This document shows positions 7,695 through 16,638 of a DNA stretch of 36,121 nucleotides, piece by piece. Made by a program: the position numbers and the translations under genes. Within the stretch, counting starts at the first letter, position 1. Every line of letters starts with the position of its first letter. Source of the stretch: Oscillospiraceae bacterium (lineage in GTDB: Bacteria > Bacillota > Clostridia > Oscillospirales > Acutalibacteraceae); NCBI GenBank assembly GCA_028683785.1, contig JAQUHC010000006.1:1-36121 (forward strand). Direction: 5' to 3'. The notes under the pieces are model-generated. The model was not told where the DNA came from. It ran no database searches and saw nothing but the letters and a program-made list of their open reading frames with translations.

Positions 7695-9809
7695 ATGATA
7701 AGTATTTATAAAAGAATTGCTGCACTTGCGCTTTGTATGGTTATGGCTTTAACTGCTATAGGGTGCAAGCCCGAGGACGACACATCGGGAATAAGCTCAA
7801 AAACAGGAATAATTACAAATCCTTCAGGAGAAACAGGTGGTCCTTCATCAACCGACGGAAACGGTACTACAGACGGCCAACCGAGTGGTTCAACACCGGG
7901 CGGAAATTCAACCGGCAAGATAGATTCAACAACAAGTAAAAACACATCCTTAACCGGAACCAAAACTACAGCCGCTCCAACTCCCGGTCCCATAGGTGTG
8001 TATAGTCTGCCTGCAAACCCGAAGATTACAAAGCAATCAACCATGTATTATGTCTATGTCAATGATATGTTGCTTAAAAATGACAGCCATAGAGAAAAAT
8101 ATGATCAAATAAGCTTAATAACAAGTCTTCAGGGCTATGTCAACAGAACCAAGCCCAGTATATTTATTGAGTTTGAAAGCGAAATTGATCGTTTTTGGTA
8201 TAATTATGTTACGGCTGACGGAAAAATATATGACGGAATGACCGTAAAGAAAATTAGCTCATTTGAAGTATTTGTAGAGACCTTTCTGGCCGATATCAAA
8301 AAAATGGGATTGGTTGCTTGGGACAAGAATGTTCCCGCAACATCGAATGTAGCAGCCACGATATGCGGAGCTGACGGCTATCTTCCCGTGCGGTATGAAA
8401 CAGATCCTAAAAGCGTGTACCAGGTTCTTACAACAAAATATAAGGTTCCGGTTAAGATGAATTTGGCAGGTAAATTTACCGGCAAAGGTACCATTCCTGA
8501 TACAAACATAAAATCAAGCGGCAGTACAAAGTGCGATGCTTATTTGTGGGCTGCCGAGAAATATCTACATAAGACCAGTGTTGACTATATGGCATATTTT
8601 CTTGATGCCGCAACATGGGGAGATGATCCTGACAACCCGTATTATGGCGATTTCCTGAATGTATATCTTGCAAACCGTGATTATGCCATTGCACGCAAAG
8701 CCTTTTTCTTTGATCTGTCTACTTGGGGGGATGAAAAGCCTTGTGATGATCCCGACCAGCCAATGGGTACGGATTATAATACAATGAAAAAAATCCTTCA
8801 AATGCAGTATAACAGGCATAACGGAAAGAAGATGACCCAGGTAACCGGCTTTACTCCTTGGCATATCAAGTACACCAATTGGAAAGATAAAGGTTCACAC
8901 GCAGGTTATGAGACCGAATGGAAGTTGGTTGAGATTTTATCAGCGTATAACTGTACTCTTGATGCCGATTCTGCTGCCATAAGTTCATTGGCAAACGCAT
9001 CCATGTATATGCATTACCCACTGAAAAGCTCTTATAAAAACAGCAAGCCGCTCGTAGCCAACCCCAAAAATGATAAAAACAAAAAATATATATATATATA
9101 TATGGGGGACTATGATTCGGCGGCATGGGTCGCAAGATTTGTACCCAAGATGTTCAACGATAGCAGGCGCGGTAGTATTCCGCTGGCATGGGCGTTTAAT
9201 CCCAACCTTTCACAGAGGGTTCCGATGGCTTTCGATTATTTCTATTCCAAGAAAACACCCAAGGATTTCTTTGTCTCGGGAGATTCGGGTGCGGGATATG
9301 TAATGCCATCATTCTTATTGGAGGGGAAACGACAGCATTCGAATAATCCTTCGGGAATGGATACATGGATATCGTGGAATAAATACTTTTTCAATAAATT
9401 CGACCTCTCTATAACCGGTTTTATAATCAATGGATTCACCGGCATACCCGATGAAGTATATGATGGATACAAGCAGTTTTCACCAAACGGCGCCATGACA
9501 AGCATAAGCGTCAATATATATGAACCTCGTGTATATAAAGGAATGCCGTTGGTCGGGCACATTTACAGCCCGGCTAAGGACGACATCTGTGCTCCTAATC
9601 CCGCAGGTACATTTGCAGGAAATATCGAAAACACAGCAAACACGATATTGTCTCGAATTAAGTCAAATACCACCAACACATACGCATTCAGAATGGTAAC
9701 CTGTACGCCTGACTTCATGTTTGAGTTATACAAAAAGCTCAGATCCAAAAATCCGAACATAGAATTTGTCGATCCGTACACTTTTTTTGAAATGGTAAAA
9801 CAGCAGTAA
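7695..9809 (+). CDS. GxGYxYP-family lipoprotein 2
   Basis: 704 residues from the ATG at 7695, chosen over an in-frame GTG at 7653. AGGCGAGGA lies five bases before the ATG, and this start puts a proper lipoprotein signal (MISIYKR, hydrophobic core, AIGC) at the very N-terminus. A Ser/Thr/Gly-rich tether runs to about residue 115. The rest aligns almost end to end with the preceding paralog, including FTGKGTIPD, YIYMGDYDSAAW and motif G532-A-G-Y-V-M-P538. Both proteins end with VDPYTFFEMVKQQ. This looks like a tandem duplication followed by divergence. The stretch 9086-9103 encoding YIYIYM is a pure (AT)9 run. The 115-bp gap after the first paralog contains no evident terminator, so both are probably on one transcript. 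Role as for the first paralog: possible extracellular glycan cleavage. Confidence 0.85.
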   Translation: MISIYKRIAALALCMVMALTAIGCKPEDDTSGISSKTGIITNPSGETGGPSSTDGNGTTDGQPSGSTPGGNSTGKIDSTTSKNTSLTGTKTTAAPTPGPIGVYSLPANPKITKQSTMYYVYVNDMLLKNDSHREKYDQISLITSLQGYVNRTKPSIFIEFESEIDRFWYNYVTADGKIYDGMTVKKISSFEVFVETFLADIKKMGLVAWDKNVPATSNVAATICGADGYLPVRYETDPKSVYQVLTTKYKVPVKMNLAGKFTGKGTIPDTNIKSSGSTKCDAYLWAAEKYLHKTSVDYMAYFLDAATWGDDPDNPYYGDFLNVYLANRDYAIARKAFFFDLSTWGDEKPCDDPDQPMGTDYNTMKKILQMQYNRHNGKKMTQVTGFTPWHIKYTNWKDKGSHAGYETEWKLVEILSAYNCTLDADSAAISSLANASMYMHYPLKSSYKNSKPLVANPKNDKNKKYIYIYMGDYDSAAWVARFVPKMFNDSRRGSIPLAWAFNPNLSQRVPMAFDYFYSKKTPKDFFVSGDSGAGYVMPSFLLEGKRQHSNNPSGMDTWISWNKYFFNKFDLSITGFIINGFTGIPDEVYDGYKQFSPNGAMTSISVNIYEPRVYKGMPLVGHIYSPAKDDICAPNPAGTFAGNIENTANTILSRIKSNTTNTYAFRMVTCTPDFMFELYKKLRSKNPNIEFVDPYTFFEMVKQQ

Positions 9810-9855
9810 TTAGTATCCGATTTCAACAAAAATTTTTGAATCAGGAGGAGAGCAT

Positions 9856-11391
9856 ATGAAAAAACGTCAAGTCAGTAGTTTGTCACTGTTAATATGCCTG
9901 GTAATGGTTATTACAGTATTTATCACAGGGTGCGGTGGCAATGGAGCTAGCTCGGGTGGTTCTTCGTCCCAAAAAACGAGCAACACCCAGACAATCGGGG
10001 GAGATGATACATCCCAGACCGGTGACGGAACCCAAGATACAAGTAACGGAGAAACGACTGAAATTGACGAAGATGGTCAGACAGGTCCAACCGGAAGCAA
10101 ACCCGGGTCATCCGGAAATACCACAACCAAACCTTCTACCGGTGGAACAAAAGCGCCCGTTCGCGAGGTGGACTTAAAAGGCCGGACGATTAAAATCGGC
10201 ACCGTATTCAGCGAGGAATACAACCAAGAGCCCGGTCAGTCGGTTTACAGTGATTTATTCAGGCAAAAGGAAATCGAAGTTGAAAACATGTTCAACTGTA
10301 AAATTGAGTTTGTCAGGATTGCTCCCGGAAGCGTTGAAACCATAATTGCAAATGCTGTACAGGCAAATTCGGCTCCGTATGATTTGGTTGAAGCCGATAT
10401 AGCATCCGTCCGTAACCTGTCAAGGGCTAAAGCCTTGATTGACCAAAAAACACTCAGCGCTATTAATCTTAATGATAAACGGTTTATCAAGGCGGTTAAC
10501 GATAGCTATACATTCAACGGAAAGGTTTTCGGCTCCGGCTTTGAAAACGGCTCTATCACAGGTGTGCTTTTCAACAAAAGGATATTGCAGGCAAATAAAC
10601 AACCCGATATATACAAGCTTTATGATAAGGGTGAATGGACATTCGAAGCTTTTCGACAGATTGCAAAAGCAACCACAACACCTTATAAAGATGATAAAAC
10701 AAGGGATGTTTATGGTATAACAGGTGCTACAAACATAATCGGCCTTGCCCTGACATCCAATGCGGGGGCAACCGTGTCCAGAAACAGCAGCGGAAAGTAT
10801 GTCATTGATATGGCTTCAGAAAAGGGTGTCGACGCCATGAACTGGGTCAGACAATTAATGTTTGAAGATTCCGTATATGACTATACGCTTACCGATTGGA
10901 AGGGCGCCGTTAATCATTTTGCTGAAGGTAAAGCGACATTCTTCCCTTTCTATGCTTGGATTGCGCGCGATTTATCACAGACCATGATTGATGATATTGG
11001 ATTTGTACCATTTCCGAAGGGACCCGGTCAGAGTACATATATTAACGGCCTATATGGAGGCAAAGCGTTTATCTTCCCTAAGGTTGTTAAAAACCCCAAT
11101 GATGTAGCCAAGGTTTATTATGAATACGCATCTGTATCTGCAAAGCTGTGGCAGGTACTTGAGTCTCAATATAAGGGTTGGGGCTTTGATGACAAGTCTT
11201 TCACTATTTTCAAGGATGTAGCCACCAAATACAGCCGACCGGAATTTTCTGTAGGACCCGACTATTCAGGTTTTTCAAAAGAGATGAATGAAAGCGTTTT
11301 CAAGAGAACAGGGAATCCGGCATCTGTGATGGCCAGTGTTAAGAGCAAGTTCCAGAAAGCAACAGACGATTATTATAATGCATTCCCATAA
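9856..11391 (+). CDS. Extracellular sugar-binding lipoprotein (ABC transporter SBP, family 1)
   Basis: 511 residues with a lipoprotein signal peptide (MKKRQVSS, hydrophobic core, FITGC) and a Gly/Ser/Thr-rich tether to about residue 100. The mature domain begins with LKGRTIKIGTVFSEEY. It has the layout of family 1 solute-binding proteins: an N-lobe with IIANAVQANSAPYDLVEAD, then VFGSGFENG, LFNKRIL, DKGEWTFEAFRQIA, and a GLYGGKAFIFPK closing strand. It would capture an oligosaccharide at the membrane and hand it to a permease pair. Which pair it serves, 16639/17561 or 23316/24322, is not shown. AGGAGGAG precedes the ATG with good spacing. It lies 46 bp after the second GxGYxYP gene and is likely in the same operon. 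Confidence 0.92.
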   Translation: MKKRQVSSLSLLICLVMVITVFITGCGGNGASSGGSSSQKTSNTQTIGGDDTSQTGDGTQDTSNGETTEIDEDGQTGPTGSKPGSSGNTTTKPSTGGTKAPVREVDLKGRTIKIGTVFSEEYNQEPGQSVYSDLFRQKEIEVENMFNCKIEFVRIAPGSVETIIANAVQANSAPYDLVEADIASVRNLSRAKALIDQKTLSAINLNDKRFIKAVNDSYTFNGKVFGSGFENGSITGVLFNKRILQANKQPDIYKLYDKGEWTFEAFRQIAKATTTPYKDDKTRDVYGITGATNIIGLALTSNAGATVSRNSSGKYVIDMASEKGVDAMNWVRQLMFEDSVYDYTLTDWKGAVNHFAEGKATFFPFYAWIARDLSQTMIDDIGFVPFPKGPGQSTYINGLYGGKAFIFPKVVKNPNDVAKVYYEYASVSAKLWQVLESQYKGWGFDDKSFTIFKDVATKYSRPEFSVGPDYSGFSKEMNESVFKRTGNPASVMASVKSKFQKATDDYYNAFP

Positions 11392-11433
11392 TGAAAATGA
11401 TTTAAAATTTCAATATAAAAAGGAGAGTCAATA

Positions 11434-13527
11434 ATGAAAAGAGTACTTAGCACGGTCATTTTTCTGTCACTTATGTTTACGCTGATTATCTCGCAGGTGT
11501 CATTCAACTCATCTGCGGCAGCAGCAATCACAATAGACGGACAGATGGATGCGGCTTACACAGAAAATGGTTTTGAATTTAAGCTAAACCCCATTGCTAA
11601 GGACGGATGGCACAACATAATGAGTGACCATCTTCCCAATACTGCAAATTTATCCGGCTCCGGGCGTTATACCTTTGATGATGAATGGGTTTATGTATAT
11701 GTAGAATGCAAACAGCCTAACGCCTTTGCAGCCGGTGAGCGCGGACTTTTCGGTAACATGGTGGTACTTGCAAATGCAAAGCCATCTATTGCCAACTACA
11801 AGAATGACGGTATAAATAACGCAGCGATAACAGGCGACTATAGTCTGCCGGAAAAGGGTTTCCAGCGCATGAACATAACCAACCTGGAAACAGCAACCAC
11901 AAGTGAAGCAGACGGAATATTCAGTGATTCGGTTTTTGACAGTAGAACAGAATGGTTCTCCACATGGTTCAGAAACGAGCAGAATGACCGTGAGGGCGTT
12001 GCTGTTAAACGCACTTCTGATAACAGAGGTTATGCTGTAGAGTTCAAGTTCAAGAGGGACGAAGCCGAAACCAGTGCGATGTTTCTTGTAAGCTTTAGGT
12101 TTGCATCCGCTTCAGGTATACAGTATGTTATGGCTTCCGGCGGAGGCGAAATGTATAACTACAGCGGCACGACAAGAGTTTATTTTGACGAAAACAAAGA
12201 TGCTCCCATAAAGATTGACGGTATCAGGGAAGACGCATATACCGCGGGTAACTCGGTCGAGCTTGTCATGGAAGAGACTTTCCCGGTCAGCTTCCCCGAT
12301 CCCGATGAAGACTTAAAGGCAACTGCATATATGAGATGGGACCGCCAATATATTTATGCCTGTGTCGTTGCTGAATACAACAGGCCTATGATAATGCCTC
12401 CTGACAATCTTCATGAAAACAAACTGCTTCTTAACGAAAACAAGGTTGACTCAATTCAGTTCGGAATGGATGTAAATCCTGACGATTCCAACAGTGTTAT
12501 AACAGGAAACCGCGCAGAAAACATTTGGTTTGCCATGAGCCCCAATGCATGGGCAACACAAGGTCCCGAGCCATATGTATATATGCCGCATCTTGCAACA
12601 CTTTTCGCTGCTCCTAATCAGACCGACCCTTACGGAGCAACCTCGATGCATCTGGCGCCATATCATTATGAATACTGGCAGCAGCCAAACTTTGCGACCT
12701 CTCTGAGCCAAGATCAAAAGACTTATACCGTTGAATTTCGTGTTCGCAGAGACCTATCCTCAAAGAACTTTAACTATTTGTTTATTGCAAACATGGCAAT
12801 GCCGGATGGCAGCGGTTCACGCGTCATTCGGTCTACCAGCGGAAATAAACCATATTTCCGTTCACAGTTTTCGCTCTTAGAGTATTCCGAACATACCGCG
12901 CCGGTTGTTGATGCAGCATCGGGCATTGGATATAAAGATTTTAATGAGACATTGCCCGAGGGAGCAACCTTGAAGGTTACACCTGTAACCAGCGGTACAG
13001 ATTATAATGCAGCTGTCCAAAGAGCCGGAGACGGCAGATTGGTTTCGGTAAATAAATTGTCGTTCATGGATGGAAGTGCAGAAGTAACACAGACAGCTCA
13101 GGAAATCGGAATTGGTCTCCCGTTGCCCGAAGGCAGAGATGATGAGTTGGATATTATTGTATATGATACAACAAATAACAGACAGTTGGATGTCATGCTT
13201 GAGGATGGCAAGATGTATTTCTATACCAGCAGCTTTTCAACCTATGCAGTTATTGATATGAACGAGGAAGAGCCGAACATTCCGGAGGATCCTGATGATA
13301 CCGACGATCCTGATGATACCAAGGATCCCGATGACACCAAGGATCCCGATGACACCAAGGATCCGAATGATACCAAAGACCCGGACGATACAAACGATCC
13401 TGACGACAATGGTGAAGATACAGATGCTCCTAAAACAGGAGATACTGTATTACCCGGAATAGGTCTGTTGGCAGTTCTCGGTGGAGCGGTGCTTATTTAT
13501 ACACGCAAGTCCTTTAAGAAAAAGTAA
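11434..13527 (+). CDS. Sortase-anchored protein with two CBM9-like domains
   Basis: 697 residues. A signal peptide ends near residue 30 (SSAAAA). Two related segments follow, each opening with an I.IDG..DAAYT/EDAYT signature: residues ~30-250 starting at ITIDGQMDAAYTENG, and ~258-480 starting at IKIDGIREDAYTAG. This is how CBM9-like/DOMON-type binding domains begin. A small beta-rich domain spans ~490-605. Next comes an acidic stalk of seven DPDDT-type hexapeptides and a sorting signal, APKTG at 665-669, with a hydrophobic segment and basic tail. The protein should be covalently fixed to the wall and bind polysaccharide. No catalytic domain is evident. AAAAAGGAGAG precedes the ATG, 42 bp after the solute-binding gene. 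Exact ligand unknown. Confidence 0.88.
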   Translation: MKRVLSTVIFLSLMFTLIISQVSFNSSAAAAITIDGQMDAAYTENGFEFKLNPIAKDGWHNIMSDHLPNTANLSGSGRYTFDDEWVYVYVECKQPNAFAAGERGLFGNMVVLANAKPSIANYKNDGINNAAITGDYSLPEKGFQRMNITNLETATTSEADGIFSDSVFDSRTEWFSTWFRNEQNDREGVAVKRTSDNRGYAVEFKFKRDEAETSAMFLVSFRFASASGIQYVMASGGGEMYNYSGTTRVYFDENKDAPIKIDGIREDAYTAGNSVELVMEETFPVSFPDPDEDLKATAYMRWDRQYIYACVVAEYNRPMIMPPDNLHENKLLLNENKVDSIQFGMDVNPDDSNSVITGNRAENIWFAMSPNAWATQGPEPYVYMPHLATLFAAPNQTDPYGATSMHLAPYHYEYWQQPNFATSLSQDQKTYTVEFRVRRDLSSKNFNYLFIANMAMPDGSGSRVIRSTSGNKPYFRSQFSLLEYSEHTAPVVDAASGIGYKDFNETLPEGATLKVTPVTSGTDYNAAVQRAGDGRLVSVNKLSFMDGSAEVTQTAQEIGIGLPLPEGRDDELDIIVYDTTNNRQLDVMLEDGKMYFYTSSFSTYAVIDMNEEEPNIPEDPDDTDDPDDTKDPDDTKDPDDTKDPNDTKDPDDTNDPDDNGEDTDAPKTGDTVLPGIGLLAVLGGAVLIYTRKSFKKK
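13288..13413 (+). repeat. Seven tandem 18-bp repeats encoding an acidic stalk
   Basis: Units of GATCCYGATGAYACCAAG-type sequence start at 13288, 13306, 13324, 13342, 13360, 13378 and 13396. Units 3 and 4 are identical, and the outer ones have diverged. Each encodes D-P-(D/N)-D-(T/N)-(K/D/N/G), giving a negatively charged spacer between the binding domains and the wall anchor. Identical units make copy-number change by slippage plausible. Confidence 0.95.
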
Positions 13528-13543
13528 AATTCAAAAGCAAATA

Positions 13544-13591
13544 ATCACGAAATGTCATCTGCCTGCAGAATGGCAGGTGACATTTCGTGAT
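13544..13591 (+). terminator. Strong 20-bp stem-loop between surface-protein and transporter genes
   Basis: The arm 13544-13563 pairs with 13572-13591 over 20 positions (19 Watson-Crick plus one G-T), with an 8-base loop. No T-run follows on either strand, so it may be a weak or partial terminator or an RNA-processing/stability hairpin. It would let the genes before it be expressed differently from the transporter genes after it. Its near-perfect symmetry makes it the strongest intergenic hairpin in the window. Confidence 0.55.
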
Positions 13592-13665
13592 ATTGCATAA
13601 TCAAATTGAGGATTTATTATCTAATAAGTATCAGGTTATGAAATAGGAAAGGCGGAGTTAAGGGA

Positions 13666-16554
13666 ATGCCTAAGCTGACATGGAAACGGGTAATATCATT
13701 GGCAATTGTAGCCTTTATTATTTCAGGAGAATTTGTATTTGTTTCAGCAGATACTGTTGACAATAACAATGTCACACTTGAGGCTGAAACCGACTGGGAC
13801 TTTATATCAGTACCGTCCTATTCCGAATATTTGAATTTACATAAAGATGCTGATTCATCGGTTCCGGAGATTAGTATTGATATTTTTGATTACGAAAAAG
13901 ACAGTACGGGATACGCAAAATCTGAAATCAAGTATAAAAATAAAGATGCCTTATTAACTCATGAGTATTCGGACATGGGTTGGTCTTTTCCTGTTGAGAA
14001 AGCCGGGTTTTACACGGTTTATATCGATTATTACACCATTTCCGGAAACGGCAACAGTATCGAAAGATCGATACTGTTTGACGGCAAAGTTCCATTCAAA
14101 GAAGCCGGTTCGTTTATGTTATCAAGAACATGGGAAGACAAGAATAAAGAGCCGGTTTATCTTGGCCAGAACCAGGTGCGCTCCGAACAAATTCAAGTTG
14201 AAAATTGGACAGGTTCATATTTATTAGATACTTCCGGATATTACACCACACCCTTAAAATTCTACCTTTCTGAAGGTGTTCATACATTGCGGATTAGTGC
14301 AGTTCGTGAGCCTATTGTGCTGGGCGGTATTACACTGCGCAGTTCACCCGAGTATTCTTCTTATGCCGATGTGCTGAAGGGATACCAAGATAAGGGCTAT
14401 AAGCCTTCTACAAAAGATTACAAGCATCAAGCTGAGCAGATGAATCTTAAGTCTGACCCTACAATTTACCCTGTATGTGATTTCGGCTCTGCAAGTATGG
14501 AGCCGTATACAAACAGTGTTATAAAGTTGAATAAAATCAGCGGTGATAAGTTTAAATTAGTCGGGCAGTGGGTTGAGTGGGAATTGGATGTCCCGGAAAC
14601 CGGCTTATACGATATCACTCTTAAATATAAACAACAATACTACGATGGCGGATTCTCGAGCAGAGGATTGCTCATTGATGGTGAATATCCTTTTGAGGAA
14701 GCCAGATATATCAGATTTCCATATAATGACAAATGGTATATTAAGCCGATTGCCGATAATGACGGCAACAGCTATCAATTTCATCTGCCGGAAGGCAAGC
14801 ACACTTTGCGGCTGAATGTCACGCTGGGAGATATGGCCGATGCAATCGGTCAAGTCCAGGATATTGTCTACGAACTAAACGGTGTTTACAGAAAGATTGT
14901 TACCATAACCGGAGTGACACCTGATATATACAGGGATTATGAATTTCCTGTTCTTATTCCCGAGGCCATCGAAAAAATCGGAGATTGTTCAGATGAGCTC
15001 GAAAAAATTAAAGATGAGATATCAAAAATCAGCGGAACCAGCGGTTCATATGTTGCTATCTTTGAAAAGCTGATTGTTGACCTTGATATCATGTATAAAA
15101 ACCCGAGAAAGATTGCAGGCAAGCTAAAAAACATGAAGGACAATGTTAGCGGGCTTGCATCTTGGATGGCAGAGGCACAAAATCAACCTTTGGATATTGA
15201 TTGGATTAAGATTGTTCCGGCGGGTACTGCTGTCACTGAAAAGGCGGAAAATACATGGGATAATATTGTTCATGCAGCAAAGGTATTTGTTGCATCATTC
15301 AATATGGATTATTCGGCAATCGGCAGTCAGTATGAAAGTGATAGCGAAGAGGAAATAAAGGTTTGGATAGGCAGTAACAGCATGATTACAACCGTAGCCG
15401 GTGCCGGTCGAGACCAGTCCCTGATTATCAAACAGATGGCTGATAATATGTTTACGCCAGAGCATAAAATCCGGGTCAACCTTCAACTTGTGGCTCCCGG
15501 AACCCTACTGACTTCAATAATTGCAGGAAGGGCACCCGATGTTTCTTTGCAAAGTGCAAACACCGAGCCCATGAACTATGCAATTCGTGATGCGGTATGT
15601 GATTTATCGGTACTGAATGGTTTTGATGAGGTAAAACAAAGATTTGAACCATACGCATTGACACCGTATACATTTGGCAAAAAAACATTCGGTTTGCCTG
15701 AAACACTGCAATATCCTGTGTTGTTTTACCGTAAAGATATTTTTGAAGAACAAAATTTAAGCTTACCGAATACCTGGAAGGATACTTATAGACTTATCAT
15801 TGCTCTTCAGAAAAATAACATGCAATTCGGTATGCCTTCGGGATGGCAAAGCTATTTAATGCTCCTATATCAGAATGGCGGACAGCTTTATACCGAAAAT
15901 GCAGATAAAACCCTTATGGACAGCGATACATCGTTACAATCATTCAAACAGCTGACAGATTTGTACAACAGCTACGGCCAACCCGTCCAGTACGATTTTC
16001 TTAATCGATTCAGAAGCGGAGAGATGCCGGCTGCCATCGCAGATTTCACTACATACAACCAATTAAGTGTTTTTGCACCCGAAATAAAGAACCTGTGGGG
16101 ATTTGCACCTGTTCCGGGTACAGAGGATGCAAACGGCAATATAGACCGCGCGGTTGCTTCATCAGGAACAAGTTGCATTATATTGTCAAGCTCTAAGAAA
16201 ATCAATGAGTCTTGGGAATTTCTGAAATGGTGGACCGATACTCCCGCACAGACTGCATACAGTCGCGAACTTGAAAGTATTATGGGTGTTGCTGCACGTT
16301 ATCCCACTGCAAATAAAGAAGCATTTTCGAGGATTTCATGGTCAAAGGACAATTCAGAAAGCTTAAAAAAGCAGGCACAGTACGTATTTGGGGTGCCTGA
16401 AGTTCCCGGAAGTTATATCACTCCGCGATATCTTGATTTTGCATTTCAGGCGGTTATAAATCAAAAAGAAGATGCCGGCGACACGATCTTAAATTATGCA
16501 AAGCAGATAAACCTGGAAATTTCACGAAAACGCAAGGAATTTAACCTAAACTGA
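13666..16554 (+). CDS. Solute-binding protein fused to two carbohydrate-binding-like modules
   Basis: 962 residues. The N-terminal hydrophobic segment ends SGEFVFVSAD with no lipobox Cys, so it is either secreted or held by an uncleaved anchor. Residues ~35-220 and ~265-400 are two beta-rich modules with a shared pattern: E/WELDVPETGLYDITL or FPVEKAGFYTVYIDY, then a (F/I)DGxxPFxEA turn, then LPEGKHTLRL or LSEGVHTLRI. This recalls CBM6/35-like sheets. A helical linker (~430-545) follows. The C-terminal ~400 residues are a family 1 solute-binding domain (IKVWIGSN, AGRAPDVSLQ, FGLPETLQYPVLFYRKDIF, FAPVPGTEDANG, SSSKKINESWEFLKWWTD). The normal SBP length is about 420-450, so the protein is doubled by its N-terminal extension. 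It directly precedes the first permease pair, which it most likely serves. Confidence 0.88.
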   Translation: MPKLTWKRVISLAIVAFIISGEFVFVSADTVDNNNVTLEAETDWDFISVPSYSEYLNLHKDADSSVPEISIDIFDYEKDSTGYAKSEIKYKNKDALLTHEYSDMGWSFPVEKAGFYTVYIDYYTISGNGNSIERSILFDGKVPFKEAGSFMLSRTWEDKNKEPVYLGQNQVRSEQIQVENWTGSYLLDTSGYYTTPLKFYLSEGVHTLRISAVREPIVLGGITLRSSPEYSSYADVLKGYQDKGYKPSTKDYKHQAEQMNLKSDPTIYPVCDFGSASMEPYTNSVIKLNKISGDKFKLVGQWVEWELDVPETGLYDITLKYKQQYYDGGFSSRGLLIDGEYPFEEARYIRFPYNDKWYIKPIADNDGNSYQFHLPEGKHTLRLNVTLGDMADAIGQVQDIVYELNGVYRKIVTITGVTPDIYRDYEFPVLIPEAIEKIGDCSDELEKIKDEISKISGTSGSYVAIFEKLIVDLDIMYKNPRKIAGKLKNMKDNVSGLASWMAEAQNQPLDIDWIKIVPAGTAVTEKAENTWDNIVHAAKVFVASFNMDYSAIGSQYESDSEEEIKVWIGSNSMITTVAGAGRDQSLIIKQMADNMFTPEHKIRVNLQLVAPGTLLTSIIAGRAPDVSLQSANTEPMNYAIRDAVCDLSVLNGFDEVKQRFEPYALTPYTFGKKTFGLPETLQYPVLFYRKDIFEEQNLSLPNTWKDTYRLIIALQKNNMQFGMPSGWQSYLMLLYQNGGQLYTENADKTLMDSDTSLQSFKQLTDLYNSYGQPVQYDFLNRFRSGEMPAAIADFTTYNQLSVFAPEIKNLWGFAPVPGTEDANGNIDRAVASSGTSCIILSSSKKINESWEFLKWWTDTPAQTAYSRELESIMGVAARYPTANKEAFSRISWSKDNSESLKKQAQYVFGVPEVPGSYITPRYLDFAFQAVINQKEDAGDTILNYAKQINLEISRKRKEFNLN

Positions 16555-16638
16555 TAATACTCAGCACATTGCTAACTGCGGCTGATAAGCTGCATCGACA
16601 GCATATTGATTACCGGCGATGGGGAGATGGAGAGTATA

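Noticed and set aside
13288-13413. Possible CRISPR array from the regular repeats
   Set aside because: Units of 18 bp are contiguous with no spacers and stay in frame inside a gene.
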